Shown here piece by piece: positions 1 through 8,244 of a DNA stretch of 20,972 bases (position 1 is its first letter; every line of letters begins with the position of its first letter). The stretch spans positions 1-20,972 of the IMG/VR virus record IMGVR_UViG_3300035210_000098. One strand, written 5' to 3'. Made by a program: the position numbers and the translations under genes. The notes below the pieces were generated by a model. It saw only the letters and a program-made list of their open reading frames with translations. It had not been told where the DNA came from and did no database searches. The stretch is from a virus.

Positions 1-386
1 ATCTTTATCAGCCGCACGCTTGCGCTCTCTGAAAGAAGATCAGCCGTGGTGAATCCCTCAGGCACCCATCCGTCAAGTGCGGCCTTCGCGTCCGTCATCA
101 GATCAAGCACTCCGGGGTTCTCTTCATCGCCGATCATGGATGCTTCCTGTTCAGATATGCTCACGTATGCGATCAGCGTTACCATCAGCGTCTCGCGCCT
201 GGTCCCGCCCCCGGCGTCGTAAGAGATCCCGCCGTCCTTCAACCCGAAGCACGGAAATGCAGCTATCTCTGGGATGTCGTTTTCATCCGGAACAATATAG
301 ATCGCCCGGAGGTCTGCATCCCTCATCGGCAGGTAGGACACCTGCTCGCTCAATCTCGTTTGTAAGTTGGTAAGAAGTTGCTTCAT
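1..386 (-). CDS. Mu gp37-like virion assembly protein (partial)
   Basis: The reading frame runs from an ATG at 386-384 off the left edge of the window, giving about 128 codons without a stop. The protein starts MKQLLTNLQTRLSEQV and is soluble, with no membrane segment. It follows the gpG-like gene by 20 bases on the same strand. In Mu-like head modules the gene near gp36 and gpG is gp37 (DUF1834), a head-to-tail joining or tail-completion protein, and size and position fit that. I base the assignment mainly on gene order, since no diagnostic motif is visible to me. It could equally be another minor tail protein. The start is preceded by a weak SD (GGGGGCAACGGGAAC) in the intergenic spacer. 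The C-terminus is outside the window. Confidence 0.7.
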   Translation of the reverse strand, partial: MKQLLTNLQTRLSEQVSYLPMRDADLRAIYIVPDENDIPEIAAFPCFGLKDGGISYDAGGGTRRETLMVTLIAYVSISEQEASMIGDEENPGVLDLMTDAKAALDGWVPEGFTTADLLSESASVRLIK

Positions 387-405
387 GCTGTTCCCGTTGC
401 CCCCG

Positions 406-936
406 TTATTTGCCCATCACAAACTCTTTCGCCATCTTCGTCAGCGTTTCCCGGTCCGCGTCCTGCAGCAGCATGAACGGCCGTGCCGGAATAAGGGCTT
501 TGCCTTTTATAAATCCTTTTGGTTCTCCACCGTAATGCATCAGCGCAGCCTGTGGTGCGTTTGTACCGATGCTTATGCTCTTGTCCGTCTGTTCCTTTGG
601 CGTGATCGATGCCATCAAAAGCCCAGTGTCTCTGAGCGGATCCGCGCCGCCTGATACAAAATTGTCAGCCGAGGCCTTTGTGATGCGTCCCTTGTTCTTT
701 CCGCTGGAATACGTGTTGAATCGTGCCTTGTCCCGGTAGCGCAAAAGGTACGTTACTTCTGATACTGGTTTCCACTTGTCCGGCCTTCCGCCTTCCATGA
801 AATTGCGCTGCACTGATTCGAGCATCAGCACGCCGCCTACCCGCAGAAACGGAGAAGGGTTTTTCATCCGGTCCATATATCCGTTGATGGTCTCCTGTAC
901 CGTGGGCATGCCCTTTGTTTTTATTGTCAGCGCCAT
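406..936 (-). CDS. Phage virion morphogenesis protein, Mu gpG-like
   Basis: This 176-residue protein resembles the phage virion morphogenesis family (Mu gpG, P2 gpS), which acts in tail completion and head-tail joining. Visible family features are an early helix (ETINGYMDRMKNPSPFLRVG), a basic middle with a W (RPDKWKPVS), a segment reading LRDTGLLMASIT, a tract with IGTNAPQAALMHYGG, and the C-terminal IPARPFMLLQ block. The LRDTG, YAA/MHYGG-like and PARPF blocks are typical of the family. Length is close to the usual 150-180 residues. The start ATG lies one base past the stop codon of the upstream gene (stop at 940-938), so translation is probably coupled. A GAGGCG SD lies 5 bases upstream, inside the upstream gene. 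It is part of the late head operon. Confidence 0.85.
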   Translation of the reverse strand: MALTIKTKGMPTVQETINGYMDRMKNPSPFLRVGGVLMLESVQRNFMEGGRPDKWKPVSEVTYLLRYRDKARFNTYSSGKNKGRITKASADNFVSGGADPLRDTGLLMASITPKEQTDKSISIGTNAPQAALMHYGGEPKGFIKGKALIPARPFMLLQDADRETLTKMAKEFVMGK

Positions 937-937
937 A

Positions 938-1150
938 TCATCGCCTCAATGCCAGAACAAGCAGTCCAACACAAGATGAGCTCAGCACGGTAATAATTAC
1001 CGACACCGACCAGGTTGGCCGTTTTCCAAACTCATCAATTTTGTCGTACAGTTTTTTTAAGTTCTCGGCCAGTGTGGTTTCTACACCGGAGATTCGTCTG
1101 TCCAGATCGGCATGCTTTGAGTCGCATAGTTTTTGAGCCATGTCGTCCAT
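938..1150 (-). CDS. Small coiled-coil plus single-TM protein, XhlA-like
   Basis: This 70-residue protein has a charged, heptad-like helix at residues 10-41 (RRISGVETTLAENLKKLYDK) followed by one hydrophobic segment at about 47-68 and a short basic tail (RR). That layout matches the XhlA/holin-associated group of small phage proteins with an amphipathic cytoplasmic helix and a C-terminal anchor. Its position inside the head module, between the gp36-like and gpG-like genes, is unusual for a lysis gene, so a role in assembly at the membrane is also possible. The ATG at 1150 comes directly after the TAA of the upstream gene (1153-1151), and its stop is one base before the gpG-like start. Function is not proven by sequence alone. 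Confidence 0.75.
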   Translation of the reverse strand: MDDMAQKLCDSKHADLDRRISGVETTLAENLKKLYDKIDEFGKRPTWSVSVIITVLSSSCVGLLVLALRR

Positions 1151-1606
1151 TTACCACACCCCCGTGCTTCCGGGCTCTCCGACGATGTTCCCGTTGATGT
1201 CTGTTTGTGTTCTGCGAAACGTCTGCACAGTTCCATCCGTGGTGCTGCCCGGAAGGCCGCTTGTATCCGTGGCGCCGGGGATGGACATCTTGCCTTCGGA
1301 TATTTTGGTGAGCCACGACATGACCTTGTTGTATCTATCAACCAGAGTTGAAGGCTTCGGCCTGTTGCGATAGAGGTTAAACGCTGCCAGCGTCGCAGAC
1401 CACCCCATCACGATCGGAGGGACAGTGACGAACGGCACCGTATATTTCGCCTGACAGTGTCCGTCGATCTCCGCGTCTGCCTTGGCAATCGCAGCAGTCA
1501 CCATCGCCGTGGCAACCTCGCCCAGGGATTTGTCGTCCGTCAGCGTGATCAGCTCCGCGTTGGTAAGCTCAAGGTTTAATATGTCTGCCTTCGTGCAGTA
1601 GGGCAT
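1151..1606 (-). CDS. DUF1320 family protein, Mu gp36-like
   Basis: The 151-residue protein begins MPYCTKADILNLELTNAEL and has the DUF1320 pattern: an N-terminal 'Y-x-x-x-x-D-I/L' opening, a helix ending in ADAEIDGHCQAKYTVPF, and a VPPIVMGWSATLAAFNLYRNR helix. In that family the segment IDGxLxxRYxxP is the hallmark, here IDGHCQAKYTVPF at about residues 81-93. Mu gp36 is a head-completion or connector protein. An SD (GAGGTTCTC) lies directly upstream of the ATG. The T8 tract of a terminator that follows the capsid gene ends just before that SD. Expression of this and the following genes therefore depends on readthrough or on a promoter I do not see. Confidence 0.85.
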   Translation of the reverse strand: MPYCTKADILNLELTNAELITLTDDKSLGEVATAMVTAAIAKADAEIDGHCQAKYTVPFVTVPPIVMGWSATLAAFNLYRNRPKPSTLVDRYNKVMSWLTKISEGKMSIPGATDTSGLPGSTTDGTVQTFRRTQTDINGNIVGEPGSTGVW

Positions 1607-1615
1607 GAGAACCTC

Positions 1616-1647
1616 AAAAAAAACGGGGGCGGGGTTACCACCCCCGT
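1616..1647 (-). terminator. Intrinsic terminator after the capsid gene
   Basis: On the minus strand a GC-rich stem (ACGGGGGTGG pairing with a CCGCCCCCGT-like arm, one wobble) closes a short TAA loop and is followed by eight T residues at 1623-1616. The stem is at 1623-1632 and 1638-1647. It lies 23 bases past the capsid stop and only 10 bases ahead of the next start codon. The plus strand reads as a weaker terminator with four Ts. It probably lowers expression of the genes past the capsid gene. Confidence 0.85.
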
Positions 1648-1669
1648 TTTGTATTTACGTCATCTGGGA

Positions 1670-2650
1670 CTACGTCAGGAACGTATCGATCCAGAGATAG
1701 CCTGCTACCGTGCCGCTGGCAATGATGTCGGTCATCTCTGCTACTTCGTACACATCCTGGTGAGATGCGTTTTCCCTCCAGGTGGTTACTCTGCGCGATG
1801 CACCCTGAAGCGGTACGCGGCAGGTATAGCCAGCAGAAGGAGTCTTCAACCCCGGTGCCGGAGGAGCATAGTACAAGAAGCCCATGCCCTTGCCTGCGTT
1901 CTTCTCCCAGATCTGGGCTGCGGTGAAGTCGGTTCCGTCTTTCTTTTCTTTTGCCGTGGAATAGATGGCATCGCCGACAATCACCTCTTCAAGTTCCAGC
2001 AAGGCCGCGAGCAAATCAGCGGTCAATACACCACGCTGGGTATACTTGATCTTGTCGAGGATAGTGGCTTCCTGCTTCAGGCTCAGGAAGGTTTTCAGGT
2101 CAAGGAGCAGACGGTTCGGAGTGAATCCGCTTGCGCCCTTAATGGCCTGAATGCCGGTCATGATATTGGCCAGGAACGTATTGCTTCCACCTGCTGCCCA
2201 TGCTCCTGCCGCGTCCGTGCCTCCGGACGTACCGTCAATCCAGGTTTGTGCCAGAATCGTGGCTGCAGTACGACGCTCTCTGGACATATCGATCTTGTCA
2301 GAGCAGAACTCCAGAGCGTCCTGGTCAGGCTTGAGAGGCGGCGCGAATGCAAGGGCCGATACATCGCGGTCTTCGTCCGTTACTTCCTTGGCAAATGCGT
2401 ACTCGGTCGGGGCAATGGTCACCCAGCCGGTCGGATACCCGCCGCGCTTTGCTTGACCACCAGGGCCGCGCACGTCCGCTTCGTCACGGAAGAAGGCGCC
2501 TTTTCCATAGGTGGCTACTTTTGCCAGAGGCGGGCAGTTCTCGATGATCGGGAACACCCGATCCGCCACATAGTTTTTGTTTTTGTACTGAATGCTTACG
2601 TCCCGGAGCGGGCCCTGGACGATCTGTGATCTTACGTCAGGTTGTGCCAT
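1670..2650 (-). CDS. Major capsid protein
   Basis: This 326-residue protein is the expected size for a phage major capsid protein, and it has the expected neighbours: protease/scaffold and decoration protein upstream and a gp36-like connector gene downstream. It starts MAQPDVRSQIVQGPLRDVSI. A charged segment (TYGKGAFFRDEADVRGPG), an acidic 'KEVTDEDRD' region and a Gly-rich middle (DGTSGGTDAAGAWAAGG) follow. The C-terminal half contains VYEVAEMTDIIASGTVAGYL, a beta-rich block common at the end of HK97-fold capsid subunits. A strong SD (AAGGAGGAC) precedes the ATG by 9 bases. A terminator follows the stop, as is common after a capsid gene. The assignment rests on synteny and overall pattern. 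Confidence 0.88.
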   Translation of the reverse strand: MAQPDVRSQIVQGPLRDVSIQYKNKNYVADRVFPIIENCPPLAKVATYGKGAFFRDEADVRGPGGQAKRGGYPTGWVTIAPTEYAFAKEVTDEDRDVSALAFAPPLKPDQDALEFCSDKIDMSRERRTAATILAQTWIDGTSGGTDAAGAWAAGGSNTFLANIMTGIQAIKGASGFTPNRLLLDLKTFLSLKQEATILDKIKYTQRGVLTADLLAALLELEEVIVGDAIYSTAKEKKDGTDFTAAQIWEKNAGKGMGFLYYAPPAPGLKTPSAGYTCRVPLQGASRRVTTWRENASHQDVYEVAEMTDIIASGTVAGYLWIDTFLT

Positions 2651-2685
2651 GGTTTGTGTCCTCCTTGGTTAATGATGAACTACTC

Positions 2686-3081
2686 CTACGCCTTGACCGT
2701 GAGCGGGGTGAGCAAGAGGGTTCCAAGCTCGTCTTCCGCGCCGCCCAAAAGCAGCGTGCCTACCGGATAGCCGGTTGCCACTGCGGCAATGCCCTTGCCC
2801 GCATCAGTTGCAGACACATATTCCATCTGCAAAATTGCGCCGATAGCGAGCGTTGCGCCAAGCTGAACCTTACTGATGCCACCGCCCAGAGGTCTCACGA
2901 CTGCGGCCATGCCAACCGCACTCGGAGCATTCTGCAGAACCCCAAGCGGGATATCCGTTGCAGCGTTCGGTCTACGCACCTTGCCGCTGGTGGCGTCGAG
3001 CACTACGATGCGGAACTGGTCGTTTGAAAGGTCTTCATCCGCCGGGAGCGAGATGTCTAAAACTTTATTCTCAGTTGCCAT
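2686..3081 (-). CDS. Head decoration protein, DUF2190-like
   Basis: The 131-residue protein is Ala/Gly/Val-rich with the repeated short beta segments expected of DUF2190-type capsid decoration proteins. Recognisable stretches are QFRIVVLDATSGKVRRPNAA near the N-terminus, followed by IPLGVLQNAPS and then VRPLGGGISKVQLGATLAIG. The 'G-V-L-Q-N' and 'V-x-x-x-G-x-x-x-V' pattern is typical. Proteins of this group bind the outside of the capsid lattice and stabilise it. The gene lies directly upstream of the capsid gene with 35 bases between them. A good SD (GGAGGAATAGATC) precedes the ATG. Confidence 0.82.
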   Translation of the reverse strand: MATENKVLDISLPADEDLSNDQFRIVVLDATSGKVRRPNAATDIPLGVLQNAPSAVGMAAVVRPLGGGISKVQLGATLAIGAILQMEYVSATDAGKGIAAVATGYPVGTLLLGGAEDELGTLLLTPLTVKA

Positions 3082-3123
3082 GATCTATTCCTCCTTGTAT
3101 TCGTTGTGTTGATTCTGCTTCCC

Positions 3124-3678
3124 TTACTTCGTGATGATTTCCGCGAGGTACTCCGCTGCGAGTTCCGCGTTTTCTTTCTGCACCAGCGTGAAGGCATCAG
3201 CGAAACTGATTACCGTGCCCGCAGACTTTGCGTCGACGATCTTCTTTTCCGTCAGCTTCGCAAGCTTCTCGCTTGCAGTGCATTCTTCGTCCTTGGGTGC
3301 GTCGCCGGTTCCTGCGGTCTCGCCAAAGTGGACGATCTTCCCGAATTGCTCCATGAACTTCTTCATGAAGCCAAGCTGAGAGAGGTCGTCGGCCTTGTCG
3401 CCTTCAGCGAACTTCTGCACCGTGGTGTCTTCGAGCGCTTCCATGAACTTCTCGACGCCCATGTCCTGCATTGCCGGGATGAGCTTGCCGTCGCGTTTCA
3501 GGTTTTCGCAGAACTGATGAATCTCGGCTTTTTTTGCCTTCGTCTGCTCTTCACTGAGTTTCGTGATAGCCTGGTCTTTCTCGGCCTTCAGGGTTTCGAT
3601 GGTCGTGGCCTGCGCGGTAACGGTCTCAGAGAGCTTCGTCACCTGTGCTTGCAACTCCTCAAATTTTTTGACTTCCAT
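3124..3678 (-). other. Internal in-frame start for a separate scaffold protein
   Basis: Inside the protease gene the ATG at 3678-3676 (residue 173, MEVKKFEELQAQV) has its own SD, AAGGAG, nine bases upstream. It would yield a 184-residue protein that is only the coiled-coil and tail, ending at the same stop. In phage Mu the scaffold Z is made from an internal in-frame start of gene I, and lambda makes Nu3 inside C in the same way. The direct evidence is the SD and its placement exactly at the domain boundary, just after a hydrophilic linker (EAEPKSNEKEKSD). Confidence 0.65.
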
Positions 3679-4194
3679 ATCGCTTTTCTCCTTTTCATTG
3701 GACTTTGGTTCGGCTTCATCGAATCCGACCCATGTGGTTTGTCCCTCGGACGTTTCGGCGTAGAGCGCCGCAATGTCCTGGAGGGTCTTCACTTCGGGGA
3801 TGTCTCCCCCAAGGATTGCTACACGACGCAGGGCATTGCCCATGCCTTTATAGTTGTCGTAAATCTCGGAGCTAATGCGTTTGAATGCTCCCTTATTGAT
3901 AAGCTCTGCCAGCAGTTGCGGCACGTCTTTGAATGAAGCGACGAGCTTTGATCCGATCCTGTTCACGCTCGTCATTGTCCCAGCCGAGAAAAGGTCTGAC
4001 TTGGTGAGAAGGTCCTGTTCCTCGCTATGCCCAATGACCGCAACAGGCTTCAGCGTGTCTTTGTGATGATTAAAGTTTTTGACCATGGTGTCGAGAGCTG
4101 CATCGTCATACTTTTTCCCCCGATACGTCCCGGCTTCGAATATCTCAATGTCCTTCAGCTCCGCCATGTCGATGGTTTCTTTTTTGCCTGTCAT
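3124..4194 (-). CDS. Prohead protease with C-terminal scaffold, Mu gpI/Z-like
   Basis: The 356-residue product combines a protease-like N-terminal half with a scaffold-like C-terminal half. Residues 13-150 carry the pattern of Mu gpI-type proteins: IFEAGTYRGKKY, then KPVAVIGHSEEQ (His at about 56), then GAFKRISSEIYDN (Ser at about 108-109). The His and Ser fit the catalytic residues of such self-cleaving proheads, but I infer this. Residues 173-230 form a long heptad-rich coiled coil (FEELQAQVTKLSETVTAQAT), followed by a Lys/Glu-rich tail, as in scaffolds. The chosen ATG at 4194 has an ideal TAAGGAGGAC SD. A TTG at 4215 in the same frame overlaps the upstream gene and has no such site. An internal start is described separately. 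Confidence 0.83.
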   Translation of the reverse strand: MTGKKETIDMAELKDIEIFEAGTYRGKKYDDAALDTMVKNFNHHKDTLKPVAVIGHSEEQDLLTKSDLFSAGTMTSVNRIGSKLVASFKDVPQLLAELINKGAFKRISSEIYDNYKGMGNALRRVAILGGDIPEVKTLQDIAALYAETSEGQTTWVGFDEAEPKSNEKEKSDMEVKKFEELQAQVTKLSETVTAQATTIETLKAEKDQAITKLSEEQTKAKKAEIHQFCENLKRDGKLIPAMQDMGVEKFMEALEDTTVQKFAEGDKADDLSQLGFMKKFMEQFGKIVHFGETAGTGDAPKDEECTASEKLAKLTEKKIVDAKSAGTVISFADAFTLVQKENAELAAEYLAEIITK

Positions 4195-4204
4195 TTTGTC
4201 CTCC

Positions 4205-6640
4205 TTAGCTTCCAAAGCCTTCCTGCGGATCCACGTTCGGGACTTCCGTAATCATGTCTTGGGTAAAGTCATATTTATTGATGCTCACCACTGTGCTTCG
4301 GCAGTTAAAGTGGTTCGGCGGCCAAAACTTGTCCCATGCCGGATCATCAGCCAGCCGAATCATGCCGTCGAGCTCGCTGCAGGTCTCCGTGGTTCTTCCG
4401 TCCATGATCGCCGTGTATTCGAGTGCGGGGAAAAACACACTCACGTCCGGATCGTTATAAATCTCCGACCTGCCTTCGTTGTACGAACTCATGATGTTCG
4501 TGCGGAACACGGTCTCTGCATGGTAGTCGAGCACCGTGTCGTCAGCAGAAGCCTGGCCTACTCCCTCGCGCTCGTAAACTGGCTTGGTGTACTTAATCTG
4601 CAATTCATTCAACTTGTACTTGAAGGTGTCGAGCGACATCCCATTTTTTAGCGCATCGGTCAGGAGTCCTTTGACATCTCCCTCGATCGCGGTTTTGTCA
4701 AGACCAGAAACATAGAACGCCTGGTCCATGAGCTGCTGCACCAGCGCGTCATATTCCTCTTTCGTCATCGGTACTTTGCCTGCAAAGAAGTTAGAGGCTT
4801 CTTCCGGAGTGAACGGGCCGTCCATTAAAGACCAGTCGAATCCAACCTCCGCGAATTTTTTAATTTTTCCGAAGTTGTAGCCCTGGTTCTGCGTCTCTAT
4901 CACCACGTCCGCTCGTCCCATCATGTTTGCTGTGAGCAGCGTGCGGAACAAAACGTCCTTGAGCGGCGCCGGGTTCACGGCGATCTTTGCAGCCGCTGCA
5001 TAGTCGCTGGAAGCAAGGACGTTCTTTTTTTCAACCTGCGAAAGGATGTTTTTAAATATCTGATCGTATGCAGGCTGTGAGATGGCGATTGCCTTGTCCG
5101 TCAGCATCTTCAGCCGGTTGTCAATCTTCGGAATCTCCGCGAACTTTTCGAACTTCGACAGCTCGCGAGAGTAACCGCTGGATTGCTCCGCCATCTTCTC
5201 AAGTGGCTTCGGCTCTTGCTCTTTACTTCCGCCTTCCTTCGCTACCTTCGCGCCTTCGCGGTTAGGTTCTTGCCCAGAGGTCTGTGCTCCAAATGGATTC
5301 ACCGTCACCGGCTGCGTCTTTTCCGGTTCAAGTTCATCGTCCTTCCCAGTCGGCAACGGCATCCTGGTGCGTTCGTAAAACCATGCCTTTGAAATCTTCG
5401 CTCCTGCTTCCTTCCAACTTTTTATCGCTGTTCCGAATGCAACAGGGTCATAGTCCTCGCGCGGGTACCAGTAAAACTCTGGATACTCCGTCACGCCGGA
5501 ATAGTTCAGATCGATGAGGGGACGTACAATCTGCTCATTGATATCTGCCGTCAGGATCATGTCGAGGAACAGCACAAAGAGATCCACTACCTCTTTGTGA
5601 ATCTCTCCCATGTTCCGCGCACCGGTCTTTCTGCCCTCGTTCAGCGTCAGGGTCTCGCCCAGGATGCTTACCGCCATGTCCACGTTGCAGTCAGCCATAG
5701 CCCGGGCATATTCAGAATCTGACGAAGTGGCAACCTGCATCACCTCGATCTCAAGGTCCTCGGGGATGGCAACGCCGGTCTCGTTCTGCCAGGACTTGAA
5801 TATCTCAAGGAGCTTGTTCTTGTTCGCTTCAGCATCTTTGTTTCTGGGATATTTCCCCTTCAGGTTGTTTCCGCTAAAGCGCTCCATGTACACAGACCGG
5901 AGTTTCCAGGCTGTGTCTTTGATCCAGAAAGCCCGATAAGCCGCCCGAAGATCGCTCTGGCCGTAAAGGTTCTCGTATTTTTTCATGTAGCTGAACACGA
6001 AGAATTTTTCAGCAGACAATGACACGTTTGATTCGCCATTTGCAGCCGTGGTCATAATCACGCCGTTGGGAAGAAGATTCATAAATTCGTCAAAAGCAAA
6101 CCCGAAATAGTACGGGTCTTTCGATTTCAACGAACGGATTCTGATCATCCCATCCCAGTCTCCGCCTTCCACCAACTCCAGGACCTTTTCTTGGATTGAA
6201 TGCCCGACAACTAATGCGTCGCACATCTCCCACACGTCTCTCGCAAAACCGCCAGCCAGGTTTTTCAAGTTCCAGAGTACGAACTTCGCACGCTCAACGT
6301 CTCCCGCGTCCGTTGATGCTGGCTTCACGCCCCAGGGTACGGAGAGCAACGCCGTGGTTTTCTGCTGCAATGCCGCCTTGACGATCGGCTCGCGGGTCAT
6401 CTCCTGATAAATCTGTATGCCCTTAGACTTGGATTTCACCAGGTCGTCGGGGTTGTAAGAGCGCATCCAGCCAAGCCGGTTGTTCGTTCCGTGCCATGAG
6501 CCAACGGGATTGTTAGGGTTAAACGCACCAGCAACTTCCGCACCTATCGCCTTGTTGCTCCGGTAGCGAGCGGGCGTGGGTACAGCCGCTGCGGGTGAAT
6601 CCGCAAACCGGCTTGTTATGCGTTTTAGAATGTTCGTCAC
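4205..6640 (-). CDS. Portal (DUF935) fused to MuF head-morphogenesis protein
   Basis: The 811-residue protein joins two Mu proteins that are normally separate. Residues about 1-430 look like the DUF935 portal (Mu gp29): NPDDLVKSKSKGIQIYQEM, REPIVKAALQQKT, VPWGVKP, KTGARNMGEIHKEVV and VTEYPEFYWYPREDYDP are typical. A hydrophilic linker follows at about 445-500 (Gln/Glu/Lys-rich). The last 250 residues are MuF-like and end in the family motif MDGRTTETCSELDGM, then WPPNHFNCRSTVV, at about 745-790. The portal is the DNA channel at one capsid vertex, and MuF is a minor head protein carried inside. The GTG at 6640 overlaps the terminase stop by four bases (GTGA). A TTG one codon earlier is possible. 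There is no frameshift in the linker, so the fusion is real. Confidence 0.9.
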   Translation of the reverse strand: MTNILKRITSRFADSPAAAVPTPARYRSNKAIGAEVAGAFNPNNPVGSWHGTNNRLGWMRSYNPDDLVKSKSKGIQIYQEMTREPIVKAALQQKTTALLSVPWGVKPASTDAGDVERAKFVLWNLKNLAGGFARDVWEMCDALVVGHSIQEKVLELVEGGDWDGMIRIRSLKSKDPYYFGFAFDEFMNLLPNGVIMTTAANGESNVSLSAEKFFVFSYMKKYENLYGQSDLRAAYRAFWIKDTAWKLRSVYMERFSGNNLKGKYPRNKDAEANKNKLLEIFKSWQNETGVAIPEDLEIEVMQVATSSDSEYARAMADCNVDMAVSILGETLTLNEGRKTGARNMGEIHKEVVDLFVLFLDMILTADINEQIVRPLIDLNYSGVTEYPEFYWYPREDYDPVAFGTAIKSWKEAGAKISKAWFYERTRMPLPTGKDDELEPEKTQPVTVNPFGAQTSGQEPNREGAKVAKEGGSKEQEPKPLEKMAEQSSGYSRELSKFEKFAEIPKIDNRLKMLTDKAIAISQPAYDQIFKNILSQVEKKNVLASSDYAAAAKIAVNPAPLKDVLFRTLLTANMMGRADVVIETQNQGYNFGKIKKFAEVGFDWSLMDGPFTPEEASNFFAGKVPMTKEEYDALVQQLMDQAFYVSGLDKTAIEGDVKGLLTDALKNGMSLDTFKYKLNELQIKYTKPVYEREGVGQASADDTVLDYHAETVFRTNIMSSYNEGRSEIYNDPDVSVFFPALEYTAIMDGRTTETCSELDGMIRLADDPAWDKFWPPNHFNCRSTVVSINKYDFTQDMITEVPNVDPQEGFGS

Positions 6641-8241
6641 CAAACTCTTGCCTCTTTTGTCATAAGTGTTGCTCCGCTGCTCACATGCTCAATCGGCCCT
6701 GAAACAGATCCCTTCCCGGTCTCCAAAAAAGCGTTTGCCATTGATGCGCTATCCACTCCGTCATCTCCGAGCCGGGCCTTGATCATGCTATAGAGGTAAT
6801 ATTGTCCAGACGGCGCCCGCTCTGCTCGAATGTTCTTGCACTGCACCAGGAACTTTATCAGCGCCTTGTCGCCTTCCGCCGGATCGCTGAAGTTTTTTGC
6901 CTTTGCCGGATCCCACCGGTCGTCAGATTCTATCTCCAGGAGCGGGCTGAAAAACCGGCCCTCGATGATGTCGTCCCGGAGCGTCTTGAGCATCCAGTGC
7001 TTTTGATATCCGGTGAACCGGATCGGTTGAAACGGCCACTTGTCCCAGTTGCCCTGGCAGTTCTCTTCCGTGCCCTCACGCTGCCGCGAATACGAGACCA
7101 GCCCCTCTGCATACAGCTGGTCGTTGATGTCTGCTATCAAGTTGCTGTCGAAGGCGTCGCCAAATCCGCCGCGCGGCCGGAAATAGCTCCAGAGTTCCAC
7201 GATGTCCCGCTTGACCACCTTCGGGTCCGTGGTGGGTGCCCACTCGCGGCCGTACAGATACCGTTTCCAAAGTCCCACGCGCTCCGTCACCGTGAGAGAA
7301 TATTTCGAGCTTGTTGCCTGCTGCCCCTGGGCGCCCATGTCCAGGCCGAACGATATATCGCCCTCGGAGTCGTACGCTTTCCCGAATTCCGGCAGCACAA
7401 GCTTCATCTGCATCTCCGCGCCGCGCATCTGCATCTTGCGCAGCGCACGTTGCGGAAAGAACTGTCTGCCGCCCTTGTACATGCAGAGCGCGATCCTGAG
7501 CCACTCGTCCGGGGTCAGCTGCTCTTTCAAAAGCTTGAAAAACGCGCGGTCGATCAGCCCGGCCTCGAGCGCGTGATAGATGTTTATCATTGGAGCTTTG
7601 AAAAACGTCTCGTCCTGCGAGATCGCGTATAGGTTCCCCTGCTCCTCCTGGATGGTTCCGGTCAAGATCACCCGCGTGGGCATGCCGTTCTCGTTCTTGC
7701 CCGAGCCGCGCGGAAGAATGCGGTTTTTGAAAACTTCCATGTCCATATCGTCGAACTCGTCCAGGTGCAAAATTGTCGCGTTCACGCCGTCCAGGTTCGA
7801 CTCCTGACCGAATGCCTCTCCGTTGGACCCGTTCATAAATGCGAAGTGGGTTGAAGAGATCTGCCTCCGCCCGAGCCTCGTTTCGATATACGCCAAGAGG
7901 ATTGGCGAGTTCAAGATGATGTCGATCGTGTCCTTCAGGTTTTTCCGCGCCTGATAGACCGCCGGAGCAAAGAATCGAAGGTCTTCCTTCGGGACCGTTG
8001 CCGTCCATTTCACGCACTTCGCATCCACGCCGCGAGACTTGCCCGTCCTCTGCATCGCCACGATTGAGATAAACGGATTCTCGTCCATCTGCGCCATGTA
8101 CATCAGCTGCTGCGGCCGAGGAGTGAAGTTGCAGATGTGTTTCAGCCAGAGCAAGTCCGAGCTCGCGTACTTCTCGATCTCCTCCTCTGCCCTGTTCCGA
8201 ATCTGTATGTTTGGTGCATACGCTTGCGTCATGCATTGCAT
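6637..8241 (-). CDS. Terminase large subunit, Mu gp28-like
   Basis: The 534-residue protein is the DNA-packaging motor. The ATPase half shows an adapted Walker A (AMQRTGKSRG, about residues 62-71) and a Walker B with catalytic acid (ILHLDEFDD, about 157-165). A coupling-motif candidate is ILTGTIQEEQG. The C-terminal nuclease half begins at ISFGLDMGAQG, where the Asp is the expected first metal ligand, and has further acids at GDAFDSNLIADINDQL. The Arg-for-Lys style P-loop 'QRTGKSR' is common in this branch. Two in-frame starts exist. The ATG at 8241 sits almost on top of the GGGG stretch, while ATG 8232 is better spaced, so the N-terminus may be three residues shorter. The gene lies 22 bases from the small-subunit gene, and that gap is made of a repeat element. 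Confidence 0.92.
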   Translation of the reverse strand: MQCMTQAYAPNIQIRNRAEEEIEKYASSDLLWLKHICNFTPRPQQLMYMAQMDENPFISIVAMQRTGKSRGVDAKCVKWTATVPKEDLRFFAPAVYQARKNLKDTIDIILNSPILLAYIETRLGRRQISSTHFAFMNGSNGEAFGQESNLDGVNATILHLDEFDDMDMEVFKNRILPRGSGKNENGMPTRVILTGTIQEEQGNLYAISQDETFFKAPMINIYHALEAGLIDRAFFKLLKEQLTPDEWLRIALCMYKGGRQFFPQRALRKMQMRGAEMQMKLVLPEFGKAYDSEGDISFGLDMGAQGQQATSSKYSLTVTERVGLWKRYLYGREWAPTTDPKVVKRDIVELWSYFRPRGGFGDAFDSNLIADINDQLYAEGLVSYSRQREGTEENCQGNWDKWPFQPIRFTGYQKHWMLKTLRDDIIEGRFFSPLLEIESDDRWDPAKAKNFSDPAEGDKALIKFLVQCKNIRAERAPSGQYYLYSMIKARLGDDGVDSASMANAFLETGKGSVSGPIEHVSSGATLMTKEARVW

Positions 8242-8244
8242 TCC

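Noticed and set aside
1649-2629. 326-codon plus-strand ORF opposite the capsid gene
   Set aside because: It is the mirror of a well-supported capsid ORF with the same span, has no SD and a Cys/Arg-rich sequence without domains.
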